DNA of 64,000 nucleotides from Andrena cerasifolii (GCF_050908995.1 NC_135131.1:10310001-10374000), one strand, 5' to 3'. Numbered from the stretch's first letter, positions 24,046 to 34,969 are shown. Numbers and translations are program-made. The notes: a model not told the origin generated them from the sequence alone.

Positions 24046-24264
24046 AGAAATGGCCATGCTCCTCGTAGAAGCACCACTTGCATAGATAAGGTTTGCCGGG
24101 GCAATCGTCGCAAAACGTGGTCACTTTCGAGGTGCCATTTGTCGCGAACTGGATACCGAGTATCTTTACATTGTCGTAGTAGCATTTCCTGCAATGACGC
24201 CTCACTTTCCATACTGGGCCCTCTTTCTTTTTGATCTTGTGAAGGAAGTTTCTGCCCCATAGAT
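24044..24264 (-). CDS. lola: lola alternative terminal exon with piggyBac-like zinc ribbon
   Basis: Acceptor ttgtctctcgcag, in phase with the lola donors; 73-residue tail DLWGRNFLHKIKKKEG... ending at TAA 24044-24046. It contains RRHCRKC, then FCDDCPGKPYLCKWCFYEEH: C-X2-C ... C-X2-C-X6-C-X2-C-X4-H. This is the cysteine-rich ribbon found at the very C-terminus of piggyBac transposases, including the preceding GRxF...K...RRxCxxC lead-in. The polyadenylation signal AATAAA overlaps the stop codon. No other transposase parts are seen, so this is either a captured transposase C-terminus used as a DNA-binding tail or a relic with a fortuitous acceptor. The phase match and 3'-end signal favour the former. 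Confidence 0.65.
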
Positions 24265-27200
24265 CTGCGAGAGACAAATTACGGTTCTGATCATCCTCTA
24301 TGCTTCTTTTCACCGCACGATCAATTTTTTTCCTGAACGTTTAAAAGCTACCGTTCGCCATTAAATTCAACGCGACAGAGATCTCAATACGATGGCCAGT
24401 GCCCGCGTGGAACTTGAACGCGACAAGAGGAGCTCTGGGAATTCAGGATTCCCTAAGTGGAACGACTTCGAAGCGCGCGCAAACGGGAAAGTTCCCTTTG
24501 GGGAAACCGACGGAGACCTCGCGAGGACACGGAACGTGTTGCAAGCTCAAAGACTCGTACGCGACTTCGCAATAAAACTCCGCTCCGAACAATCGATTCA
24601 AGGTAACAAGTCTCTGACGGTGAAAACAACGACCATCCCCATCAATGCGAGCGCTTGTAGGATCTTTCATTCTGGCTCTCGACCGTGCACCTTTTACCGC
24701 GCGTGATACCGGGGCCCAACGTGGGACCATCGACAGAACCATCGTCTCTAATGGAGATGCTGCGAACGTGGCGAAAATCATGGCGACTGCGAGACGCGTT
24801 AAGACTAGCATTGACAGAGAGATCGCTCCTCTCTCTCCGATATTACCTTGCGTCCCGCGTTGGATCACCTTTCTAGGCGACCGTCCACCCTAAACCTCTC
24901 CCTTTTCAGGCAAAAAGAAATTCTGGAGAAAAAAAAACCGCGGGCAAACTCCCTCCTACGAATCATCAAACTGCTTCCCGAAATTTCTGGGTCTCTCTAC
25001 GGGCGTCTCTTTCCTTCTTCCAATTCTACTTCGCTTTGTACGTTCGGTCGAGGACCATTCGAGTTAACTCTAAACGCGCGAGCCTGTGTGCTTTTTTCGA
25101 TCCGGGTTCGAAGGATGCAGGATGTACGGCGCATCTGCGCGAGCCAGCGCGGCTCGCATCTGCTAGTGCAGCTGTCGCTGGCAGATGCAACGGCTCGAGG
25201 AACCGACAGCTGCGCATTTCTTTCTCCCATCCTCGCTAGCGTGCCTGTTTCGCCCGGCGGCTTCGGTTGCCAGGATAGGACTTTTGAAATTTCTATAGAC
25301 TCGTGGCTGACTCGGTGGATTGCCCACACAAACGGTGACGCGTTAATAGGAACGCTTCGCGTGTGTCCGGTTACCGCGTTAGGTTCGCCGAGTTGTATTC
25401 GTTACATAACCGATCGATAAGGTTCAATGGTCGTGGACGTACGGGTAATCGCGAATCTAGGTCGACGACTTCGAAATCGCACTCCGCCGCCTTAAACGCT
25501 TACGAGGATTCATCTATTCCTGAAATCATCGCCACGCCTAAAAGTCTGCGGAGATTCTTTTGCCGGACTTCGCCGGCTTTCGCGAGCTAACGCGATTCAG
25601 CTTTCAACGTGCGTATACACTGTCGAATATTCCTGCGGCTTCGAGCAACGCTCCAAGTCGTTCACCTTGTTTTTCCCCGCTAATGAGTCCTCTCTATCGC
25701 GGCAATTATGCTTCTGTGCCCGAGCCCTATTTGAGATCAAGGCCGACGTGTATCCGTGGGAACCGTTCGCGCGCGATTCGCGGCCGCGAATCGCCTGTGT
25801 AGCTTGCGCGGGACGTCGGCGCTTCTGATAACCTTTGGTCTCGCACCACGACGAAAATAATCTAGTTTGGAAAGTCTAATATTTTGCCGCTTCCGCGATG
25901 CTTCGCAAGTGTGTCGAGATACGAGCGAAGTGGGCCAAACGCGAATTGCATCTTTGGTGCTCGTTGCAGTTCTACGCGGACTCTTTTATGAAAATCACTC
26001 CTAGTGGCGGAATTTGATTTGTCCGGTCTGCATTGAAAATCGACTCGCGCTGCGATGCTATTCACCTATTCCGAGGTGGTTCCGTTACGATCCGATTTCT
26101 CGAAAGAACGACCGTTTCGAGGAGGAAGGAAAAACTAGGACAGCTCTCGACCGTCTCGACTCACGCCCCGTTATATCCTTTTCCCAAGCTCTCGCGTTAC
26201 TTCGGCTTGAATTTCTCATAGCAACAGCGCGATCGGGCGATACTCGCCGTGCAATACCGTCTACGAGCGACCTAAGCTTCTTTGCTTTCAGACTTCTCTG
26301 CTGGGACCTTCGATACTGGTACTTGTCTAACTATGACGCGATAATTCAGCCCTTTGCACTTGGTTACTATCTGACTGCATATGTCTAACGATACGAAATG
26401 TGTTCGGAGTACTTCTTGCGCGAGTAGGAAGTGAATTCGTTACCTTTTTTTTTTTATAAAAAAGTCACATTAAAAAGCTAGCAATATTCCTCCGCATGGT
26501 AACATTCGAAATACTTGAATCTGCAAAGAGCTACCCGGTACTACTCGCCAATGTAACGTGTATTCTTAAGTTTTCCTTGCAGACTACACACCCGAAATGG
26601 TCTCTGGAAGAATTGTTGACTTGTTTTCGTCGGATCCAGTGCGTCGTGCGAATCTCGCGTGATACGGCTTGCGAATAGAAAGGGCGAGAAATTTTGACCT
26701 CGCGATGAAGACCCACGGGGAGTTTGAGCTGCGCGCAGTGCAAAGGGTCAGCGCAAATGAAAATTCGATTTTCCAAAGGCAGAGAGACCCTAGAGAGACC
26801 AGGCAGAACCTACCTACGCACCAATCGATCATAATTGGCAGAAATCGCCAGTAGTTTCACGCGCGAGGATTCGAAACGTCCGAATTCGCGATTGCATTGC
26901 TTCGTGTAACTCGATGGATACGTCCTACGCGGATTGAATCGAAGTGAGCGCGCCAAATCGCCGGGAGAGAACAACGACGGCTGGCTAAGATCGTTTAGGC
27001 AAATTCTCCCAAGTTCAGCTTCCGTTTTCCTGCTACGTTCCTATCACTGAATGTACTTCGTGGGCTCACGCTCTCTCTCCATCTGTCTTAACGATACGTT
27101 TGAATCCTCTTTAGGCATGCAGACGCGAAGGTATCGCGATAAAGACACGCGGATCGTTACGTATCGGAGGGGGCACGAGTGGCTACCGCTGCGCTTTTCT

Positions 27201-27448
27201 TTCGTGACACGAGTCTAGCGTGGAGAAAAGATGCGATACACATCGGGTGTCGTGTTTCCTTCGGTGGTCGCGGCGGAGCGACTCTTCTCTCCGCTCGGTC
27301 GACTTTTTCCTTGCAGAGGAGAGAGAGGTCGCGATATCGCGTCGCGAGGCCAACGATAAAGAGACCAGCCACGGAACAAGGGAAGGGAATGTCGCGGATT
27401 GCCGAACGGCCGATGCGTGCGAGAGAGAGAGTGAGTGAGAGAAAGAGG

Positions 27449-27520
<72 letters not shown>

Positions 27521-28146
27521 ATGAGAGAAAGAGCAGAAAATCGTGGCGGGTCCCCCTTGTCGTCGGCCCTGTGCCGCGGTATCGCGTCGGAAAGACAAAA
27601 TAAATAGATAAAGACAGATGTCAACAAGAAGAAACTTGATTGAGACTGAACGGGAAAGCTACATGCCCTGCCTCTTTTTGTTCCTTAAAACAGAATGTCA
27701 GAAAGCTCTTTCAGAGACCGTGCTACTCTTGAACGTACCGGCATCTGGGGTTGAACCACGTTATTCGAACAGCGAAAGAAAAGAAAAATAAAGCCCCGCC
27801 ACACCTGCGCAATGGGCACCCCCCGCAACGGCCTGATACCGTGGACTCTATCTGCAGGAACCGCGAGGGGTAGATTCTAGGAATGTGTATCGTTTTCCAA
27901 AGCCGTTTTTCTCAAACCGATTTCCCATTTTCGTTCGTTCTCTAGTCAGACACATTCGTAGAGTGCGCCCGGGCTTTCTGCGAGCTCGTTCCTCGGGTTG
28001 TTCTCCTCGCTCGACTGGTGGCTAAACTCGGGGAGACGCCGAGGAACCGTGGCAAGGGGTTAGTGCATCGAGATAACTGCGCCAGTGTTGAGTGCCCATT
28101 GTTACGGCGACCAGGGTTTCGTGAAGAATGGTGTGGGTGAGCCTAC
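24265..28146. other. lola intron between last common exon and ribbon exon
   Basis: No supported exon on either strand; the 24392-24706 plus frame starts with ATG but matches nothing. Contains the GA microsatellite. Confidence 0.6.
27421..27531. repeat. (GA)n microsatellite
   Basis: Interrupted GA dinucleotide run on the plus strand, about 110 bp, in lola intron DNA. It makes spurious open frames on both strands. Confidence 0.9.
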
Positions 28147-28287
28147 CTTGCGAGTCGCGGTGGGCCTGGGCGGCCTCCTGGGCTGCAAGGAACACCTCGT
28201 CCGTCGTTCCAGGGGCTCCCGCCACCGAGCCCACGACACCCCCCGCGTTACTTCGATCGCCGGTAACGTGCCACGCACCGATACCTG
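28147..28287 (-). CDS. lola: lola: last common exon (symmetric, possibly optional)
   Basis: Acceptor ttgtccaaacag; 141 nt, phase 1 at both ends, so it can be included or skipped without a frame change. Its end, TTDEVFLAAQEAAQAHRDSQ, aligns with the final part of the Drosophila common region as remembered (DELGLMAQDAQQRDPQ), which identifies it as the last constant exon. The donor is CAAG|GTAGGC, weaker than the other donors of the gene. The acceptor is a CAGCAG pair, so one alanine may be alternatively included. The reading frame runs open past the donor to a stop near 28022, so intron retention would give a short fingerless isoform. Confidence 0.8.
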
Positions 28288-28350
28288 CTGTTTGGACAAG
28301 AAAACAACCGTACTCGTAACACACGCGCCATCACTCGGGGGCGTTACTCG

Positions 28351-28410
28351 TATACAGAGTGTCCGCGAGGGCCTGGGGAACTAGAAAGATTTCGGGGGAC
28401 ACCCTGTGTA
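28351..28410. repeat. 60-bp hairpin with GTGTCC/GGACAC arms
   Basis: TATACAGAGTGTCC is mirrored by GGACACCCTGTGTA, consistent with a minimal TIR relic. A related end (CACCCTGTATA) stands at 29361-29371, so the original element may have been about 1 kb. Confidence 0.4.
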
Positions 28411-28442
28411 CCGAGCAGTAAGTAACATAGACGACGCGTTAA

Positions 28443-28549
28443 CCCTTTCGGTGGTGTTTCCACGCCCGTTACGAAATCGTCGATCATAGAGCAGTATATT
28501 CGCGGGGACGCCCGTGAGCGTTTGACAGCGTGCACAGGCACCCAAAGGG
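28443..28549. mobile_element. piggyBac-like MITE, 107 bp
   Basis: Perfect TTAA on both sides (28439-28442, 28550-28553) and terminal repeats CCCTTTCGGTG and CACCCAAAGGG. The CCCTTT ends with a TTAA duplication are typical of piggyBac superfamily MITEs. It lies just upstream (in lola sense) of the last common exon. Confidence 0.7.
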
Positions 28550-29459
28550 TTAAGGGGAAGTGAAAGAGGCGAGAAAAGATTGTACAGAATTCGTAGTCGG
28601 TGAATGCTAGGAACGAAGGGTACTCTTTATTCGCAATTGTGACTAAGACGAGAACAAAGATACCTTCAAATCGTTTGGATAGTCCGAGGTAGTGAAATAC
28701 AGGGTACATCACGATAAGAAATTGAATTGTACGCATTGTTTTACAGGCGAAAAAGGAGAGGCGGGGTGTACAACCTGACGCGCGGTATTACGTGCGTTAC
28801 GTATAAGGTACCATAATATTCTTCGACTCGCCTGGCTCGTCGACGGTTTGGCAATTAACACGAAATATATCCTTAAAATCCTAATCGATGCGACGTGCGC
28901 ACCGCCGTGTATCGCGTGCATGCGCGGGCGTACGACCGAGCACCTTCTCCGCCCCGACTCGAATTAGTCTCATCGATCGATCCCTAATTTAACACTTAGA
29001 ACGAAGAGATAATACTGATAGTTTCCAAGCTATTTCACAGTCTGACACTTTGTACACCACTGATCGTGACTCGCGTTTGATACAAACGTTAACGGCTAGT
29101 CCGGAATACATTAAACAATGAACAAGATCGATACACAGGACCATCTGAGAAGGCTACACGCAGCGGCAAGCTTTGTTGCTTTCAGAGAACCGACAGTGCG
29201 TCGTTGGGAACGAAGTCGTACGTTCCGAAGAGGCGAGTCATTGTATGGAAGAAATTCGATCTGGGTCGTGGCGTTCTTCGAACTGTACGACTTTGTGCTT
29301 CTATATCTCCGTTTAATTTGAAAGTAACAGAGATGTTGGGTGTATTCTCTTAGATAGCCCCACCCTGTATATATTGTTTAAATATTTACTTAAATTATCG
29401 GCACGCTCTTCTGAGAAGCCATTCTCGAGCGTTGTGTAAAAACGAAGGTAAGGCTTTAA

Positions 29460-29753
29460 CCCTTTGAACCCTGAACTCCAACACATCGATGAACCCTTGA
29501 ACTCTGATTAAAAGAACTAAGAACGTGAAAATGATGCTTTATTATTTTTGGTAAGAAGTTCTCGAAGATAGCTGGCAAGACTGTGCCAACGATATTCAAC
29601 TTTTACGATACATTCCGCTGGCAGAAGCTGGAAGCTCTAAATTTTCGTCGTTTTATACAAGCTCGGATTATGAATCAATGGAACTTTTAATCTCAAAATA
29701 GCAACGAGGATTTATTGGACTGATTGAACCGCCGATACTAAGGGTTCAAAGGG
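29460..29753. mobile_element. piggyBac-like MITE, 294 bp
   Basis: Left end TTAA then CCCTTTGAACCCT; right end AGGGTTCAAAGGG followed by CCAA, a decayed target copy. Different interior from the 107-bp element at 28443, but related ends. Confidence 0.6.
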
Positions 29754-30299
29754 CCAAACGTAAGATGTATACGTAGTATACTGAAACACACTTCGTGGAA
29801 CAATAGAAGTGAATCTGAAAAACTGAATCTTTTTTCAAAAAAGACATCGACGTACATTAATCACCGAGTGACCTACACGTAACAAAAATTCCACCGCTCC
29901 TCCAGGGAACCCAGGATGATACGCATGTAACAATGCTTCGTGCCAAAATAGCTCACTATTCCCAGAGGCTGGCACAAAACGCGCGCGTAAAAGAAACGAA
30001 AACAAAACAGAGGTTACTGTATACCGCTATAACGTGTACCACCGGTAGCAACACGCTCCCCGTTCCGGGCACGAGAAAACTAAGTACGAAAAAAAAAAAA
30101 AAAAAAGAAAAAAGAAAGAAGGATCGCGTGGCAACAAACGGAACAGCCGAACGAGTCTCGTTTTCCTCTCTAAAATCGATTAGTGGGGGCATGTCTCGCC
30201 AGCCGAAAGAGATCCACGAACACACCGAACAACAATCGTTACGTGAAAGCTACATGCACTTTTCTTTCTTTGTTAAATGGCTTAACGCACACAGCAGGA

Positions 30300-30664
30300 C
30301 TAAGACTGCCTAGGCTGGATCGGGTTACTAGGTTGCTGCCTCCATCTCCTCCTGACGACGTTCAACTTTTTCAAATAGAACTGCAGGGTGGATCGATTAA
30401 TCCCGTACATCTCGGACGCCTGAGTGGTGCTAACGCCCTGCTGCAATATCGCCTCCAGGGACATTTTAACCGAGTCTAAGCTATACTTTCGGCCCTGCTT
30501 GTTCGCCAGCGATTTAAGCAACGCGCCTACGTCAACGTCCGGACGTGGCCGCCTCGTGTTCGGCCCTTTTTTACATTCGAGGAAATGGGACGCCCAAAGG
30601 GCACCAGTACCACCACCGCCTACACTCTCCCGAGACCGAGACGACCGCGCTCCCGCCCCCCCAC
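30300..30664 (-). CDS. lola: lola alternative terminal exon with pipsqueak-type HTH
   Basis: Starts after cctcgttgcag, phase-compatible with the acidic exon at 31931, and ends at TAG (30300-30302), giving a 121-residue tail. After a Gly/Ser/Arg-rich lead comes RKYSLDSVKMSLEAILQQG, then VSTTQASEMYGINRSTLQFY and LKKLNVVRRR: the three-helix pattern of the HTH_psq family (basic start, LEAI helix, ASxxYGIxRSTL recognition helix). These domains bind DNA in Pipsqueak, Bric-a-brac and E93, and are related to pogo/Tigger transposase N-termini. It lies before the last common exon, so isoforms using it would skip 28287 and all finger exons. The domain call is firm; membership in lola is inferred from strand, phase and position. 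No AATAAA is seen close to the stop; the nearest on this strand is near 29541. Confidence 0.72.
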
Positions 30665-30739
30665 CTGCAACGAGGAAACCCAAGCTAGTGTCGGCCGATC
30701 ATTGCACGATCCGTTTTTTTTTTTTTTTTTTTTAACACT

Positions 30740-31171
30740 TACAGGGGCGCCACAATGAAGTAGTAACGAGCACAGTTTTTGACCACTCGGCGTGGAACCA
30801 TGCCTCCCAGGCGTGCAGCTGATCGCAGCCCGAAAAGGGTCGTGCACGTGTCGGAGACATGGTTCAGCCTTGCCTCTGATGTAGAAGCTCGGCGCCCGCG
30901 GAGTCTTTCGCGTTTCAGATCTGATAAATTGTCAGTGTGGGTGGTGTCTACTTGGACGAGTGATTCCCTTCGATTTTCTGTAGATGAGTCAGGCGGTATT
31001 GTGTGGTGTGGAAGGTGTTTTGTTTAATTATCTTGCACGTTTTGTGAATACTGGTTTGAGATTGAGTGGCAAAGTGTATGCTTCGAGTTCAACGTGATTG
31101 TGATATCTGCGGACTGCAGATTTGAATGGAATGCTGAATGGTGAGCAAGTATTTCGTACGTCTATAGGGAA
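30740..31171 (+). ncRNA. candidate antisense first exon inside lola
   Basis: Plus-strand stretch with two good donors, GAATG|GTGAGC (31140) and GAACCG|GTAAGT (31171), G/T-rich on the plus strand and lying in a lola intron just upstream of the HTH exon. No convincing coding frame. May be an unspliced chance pair. Confidence 0.2.
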
Positions 31172-31930
31172 CCGGTAAGTATGTCACCTGAATTCGATCG
31201 TTCGTCTAGACACGCAATAGTTCTCAAGATGTTTAACAATAACCATCCTGTTTCGTTCACTGGCGAATTAGGTTCCCGCCACTTCAGATTTCTTTCTAAA
31301 TGTCTGCTTTGTTTAAATTAGAACAGTAAATAGAGATAATGGCGAGACACTATTTGCTGGACCAATTCAGACGAAGTTTAAAAAGTGTGAAGTTGGAAAC
31401 AACGCGCCAGTAAACAGAGCAGGATGTCTATTATTAACTAGCTCGTAAGTAACTGGGTGTCGCGGCTAGCGACCGTAGGCGAGGCAAGTATTTTCCGATT
31501 TTCTATCCACCTACGAAATCTCGCCGAGATCGGTGCGTACCACTTCACGTGGTCCCCTTGTTGACAAACAAACAAACACGGGGGAACGTTCGCCAGATTA
31601 AGCTAAATCGAGTCCCAGCTCTCCTACGATCAACGTATTTTCTGATTCGAGCCTAATAAAGCGCGGTCTCCTCCACTTTCATCGGCAAACGCGTTCGAAT
31701 AGAAAGCTCTGCTTCGATCCAAAAATGAACTTTGGATCGAAGTTTCTTGCATACTGTCATACGTATCTACGTATGTAGGTCGTACGATTATTTAGGTCTG
31801 CACAGAGTACTCTCACCGAACAATTTTAAATCGACTCGCATATTTGCGTAGATCCGCGAAGATACCCTGTATTCCACTACATCACGAGGCAAATAAAAAG
31901 AGAAGGACATTGAGAGGAAGCGCGACTTAC

Positions 31931-32108
31931 CAGGATGTTGGGAGGGGTCGTGGGATGGCCCGGCTCTGTTGGTGTCCTGATCCATCTCGCTAAGATCATT
32001 CATGTCGTCATCGAGCGTCAGGTCTTCGACGCTCTCCTCCGCGTCTTCCAGATATTCAGACTTCGGCTCGATGAGATTATCGTTTGGCTCAGGCTTTTCA
32101 AGTGGCAG
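31931..32108 (-). CDS. lola: lola: acidic common exon
   Basis: Acceptor ttttccgtgcag, phase 0. Codes LPLEKPEPNDNLIEPKSEYLED followed by an acidic stretch with ESVEDLTLDDDM, closely matching the conserved IEPKAEY...VEDLTLDEEDM motif that I recall near the end of the constant region of Drosophila lola. It ends in ...SQHPG with a single base (G) of a split codon before GTAAGT. This phase-1 donor can join to the 28287 exon, to the HTH exon at 30664 or directly to any zinc-finger tail, because all of them begin with two bases that complete a G-starting codon. Confidence 0.93.
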
Positions 32109-32389
32109 CTGCACGGAAAAGAAAGCGCTTTATACGGGAAGCCCACTGAACTGGTATTGAAGTATATCGAAATCGATAAACGCGAGCAAAAGTGTGTTGG
32201 ATGCCGTGTATCGCACCGTTTCCGCACTATAAGATCAGATTCTTTAAGAGGATCGTATAGTAGGATGTAGTGCGAGGTTTGATCTACCAACGCGCGAAAG
32301 AAACCGAGCATCAGAGCGATAGTCTCCATTATACGTTGGTAATTAAGAAAGGTCACGCTGATGAATCGATATTGGCCTGTGACATTTAC

Positions 32390-32633
32390 CTGCAACATCT
32401 CATCCGCGGGTTTCGTCAGCTGTGTCATTAAAGCTGACCTGCCGAGTGAGTCTGTGGGGTCCGCGTGTACTTTTTCATCCGCCACGGGTGCGATTCCAAG
32501 TGCGGGAACGCCCATTTGTTGGGGCATATCACTCGAATTCGAAGCCTCGTGGTTCTCAAGTGAATTATCTTCTCCCACGCTTCTTCTTCTAAACCTTCTT
32601 CTTTTCCTCGAAGTCGGACTTTGGGAGCCCTCT
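32390..32633 (-). CDS. lola: lola: basic linker exon (probable NLS)
   Basis: Begins after a gtttctgttacag acceptor with one base completing Arg188, then EGSQSPTSRKRRRFRRRS. The run RKRRRFRRR (about residues 197-205) is a strong basic nuclear-localisation-like patch and matches the position of the RRRR patch in Drosophila lola. The rest (EDNSLENHE... to TKPADEMLQ) is polar and probably disordered. It ends exactly on a codon (phase 0) at a GTAAAT donor. Much shorter than the corresponding Drosophila linker, which is Gln/Ala-rich; the bee-like compact form is common outside flies. Confidence 0.92.
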
Positions 32634-32763
32634 CTGTAACAGAAACGACCAAACGGTGAACTAAATAATGCACTCTCGATATAGGGAATATAGAAAGCCC
32701 AAAATTTCGTGTTAATTTAATTTAATGTTGACACGTTAATGGTGTTTTCTTGACTGTACTCAC

Positions 32764-33152
32764 CTCGAGGAGAGACCCTTTGATACTTGGGGACTAGCCG
32801 AGTCTTCCGGCAAGTCCCCTACGGACCCTTGTGCCATACCCTGCCTAGGAACTTTGTTTTTCTCAATCGTGAGACCGGAAGACGAGTGTGGAATGTCTAA
32901 CGACGGGGCCGTCGGCTGTGGAACGACCTTCTGTTGCTTGGAGGAGTCCGTCTTACTGCTACCACCCGTTTTACTCTCCGAGAGACCCTTAATTTGTAGA
33001 GACTCGGCAGCTTTAAGAAGCGCTGCCAATTGGTCTTGGGAGATATTTACTTCCCCCCTGTACATGTAGTCCATCATCGCTTTTAATTCTTTAAACTTAA
33101 CATCTTTGAGTATGAAGACCGGATGTTTGTCATAGTGTTCGCTGAGGAGGCC
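32764..33152 (-). CDS. lola: lola: second BTB exon and linker
   Basis: Starts after a gattatag acceptor in phase 0 and continues the BTB fold with LLSEHYDKHPVFILKDVKF, MMDYMYRGEVNISQDQL and the closing helix AAESLQIKGLS, so the domain spans about residues 1-116 of the protein. The remaining ~70 residues are a Ser/Gln/Pro-rich linker of low complexity. The exon ends two bases into an Arg codon at a GTGAGT donor, and the next exon supplies the third base, giving ...GLSSREGS. The BTB part is nearly identical to the Drosophila family as I remember it, while the linker is not, as expected for a disordered spacer. Confidence 0.95.
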
Positions 33153-33477
33153 CTATAATCAAAACACGCGCACATAAAGCTTAGAAATGACGTGCGATCA
33201 ACTTAGTTACTTAAATTGTAACATTCAAATTTTTAAATTAATAGGCACCATATACCAGAGTTAAAAAAAAAGGATTTCCATTCAAGATGCACCATTGAAT
33301 TTTTTCTTAATCGCAATGTAAAAAATTTAATTGCGAACGAGCAGTAGTAATCAAAGTGGAAACTAATATCGCGAATAAAATTGAAATATTTTTGGCCGTT
33401 GGTTAATTGGAATTTCCATTGAGCTAAGCCTAGATAATTTAAAGAGTTGAAATTTAATTCCGCGATCCAAGTATAAA

Positions 33478-33745
33478 GTGATGGGGCACTGTCTCTTCGT
33501 ACACCCCCACCCATCTATCAGGGCAAAATCCCAGGGCAAGTGCCCTGGAAATCAGCCATCTTGCTTTCTCTGTATTGATCACGAGGAACTAGGGGGAGGG
33601 GGGTTTGGGCTTTCATTCCCCCCTGCCTCTCAGGCTTCAGCCCAGGCAACGTTCAACAAGGGCAGCCATCTTGTTTCAATTTCAGGTTCCCCCTTGCCTA
33701 CAGTTTCAATTCAAGTGTTCGCTACGGGCCCTAACTATGCTTAGC
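33478..33745. repeat. GC-rich segment in the first coding intron of lola
   Basis: Distinct from its AT-rich flanks; contains the imperfect palindrome CCAGGGCAAGTGCCCTGG (33531-33548) and CAGCCATCTTG twice (33553, 33663). It could be an enhancer-like island or an insertion; no terminal repeats found. Confidence 0.4.
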
Positions 33746-34023
33746 CAATGCAAACACACAGTTATGACAGAAATCTAAAGCCAAGAATAGCTCCTTTTAC
33801 TAATTTTCAATGTCCCTGCCTTCTGGCTTACAATCGTACAAATTGCGCACGAATTTCACATGAAAGAGCAAATTAGAGCACGGAATATGAATGCGATCTC
33901 TCCTTCGTAATTCTTAATTGAAGCCAAACAAGTTATATATAGCACTAACAAGATATATATCTAAAGCTAAATAGCCAATTGGGAGGAGTAAGTGGTTTAT
34001 TATGAAAAGAGAAATGTACTCAC

Positions 34024-34221
34024 CTCGAAATAGGGACTGCACGCGGAGAGAACAACCTTATGGGCCTTTAAGTATTGTCCCTCCGCAGCCAGGGTGCAGT
34101 CGACCAGCGTCCCGCTTTCGAGAAGCGTGTCGAAGTTTTGGATTAATGTGCTCTGATGATTATTCCACCTGAGGCAGAACTGCTGGTCGTCTTCCATGTT
34201 TTTTACTTCGTTCCCTCGTTT
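34024..34221 (-). CDS. lola: lola: start exon, first half of BTB/POZ domain
   Basis: Exon with 24 nt of 5' UTR and the ATG at 34197, coding 58 residues that begin MEDDQQFCLRWNNHQSTL, the characteristic start of the insect lola BTB domain. The exon stops after SACSPYFE at a GTGAGT donor (phase 0). The acceptor is a strong pyrimidine tract ending ttctccag at 34222. BTB/POZ domains mediate dimerisation and co-regulator binding in nuclear zinc-finger factors; lola is known in Drosophila for axon guidance, neuronal identity and gonad roles. An in-frame upstream stretch exists, but the good acceptor and the conserved MEDDQQF start argue for 34197. The second half of the domain is the exon at 33152. 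The name rests on remembered family sequence; I am very sure. Confidence 0.95.
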
Positions 34222-34969
34222 CTGGAGAAGAGAAAAGAGGCCGGTGCCGATAAGCAGACCCAGGATACGAGGACTCCACACTTGCTGTCGTTCGATATCG
34301 ACCCGTGTCCCGCCTAATGCTATCTAACTTTCTTGCGGCCGATTAACGCAAACATCGGACCCGGACGACTCGCGGGTACACCGGCAGAACACGAAAAGTT
34401 TAATCGCCCCCGTTCGCCTCGATCAATATGCGACACCGCGGCGAAAGCTCCGCAAGGAAGCACCGAAGCTTCCAAAATGGCCGTACGATGCAAGCGCGTC
34501 GGTCGAATCGGTCTTCTGGCCTTTTCCTTTGTGCGTGTCCTCATAACGGTAATGGACGATCTGGTGGGGATGATGCAGGAGGACGCGCAAGCATCACGCA
34601 TGCGCAGCTGCGCCCGAGCTGCGCGCTTAACTTGCGCACTAGCCTCGAGGCCCCTGGAACTCAGGGGCGTCTGCTGGATCCTCCGGTGCCCGGACAATAA
34701 TACCGAAATGCCGGAAAATTTAGGACAACGAACCGGTTCCCCGCGTTCCCGAATCGATATTACTCGCTTCCAAATTTAATATTCCAAAGGATCTCTCAAA
34801 TACGAACTGGCTTTCAATATCATTTCAATCTCAAACCATACAAATACTGGGGATTTCGACAGATGTTCCGCGATCAATGAGCGCCTGCATCCGACGACCG
34901 GTCAATAACATCGTAACACGTAAAAAGAGGGGATAAAAGAATAAAAGATTCAAAGTGGAGAGTCCTTAC

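Noticed and set aside
24392..24706. Plus-strand ATG frame of 104 codons
   Set aside because: No family recognised, no promoter or splice support, and antisense to a lola intron.
27157..27627. Frames over the GA microsatellite on both strands
   Set aside because: Simple repeat translation (ER and LS repeats).
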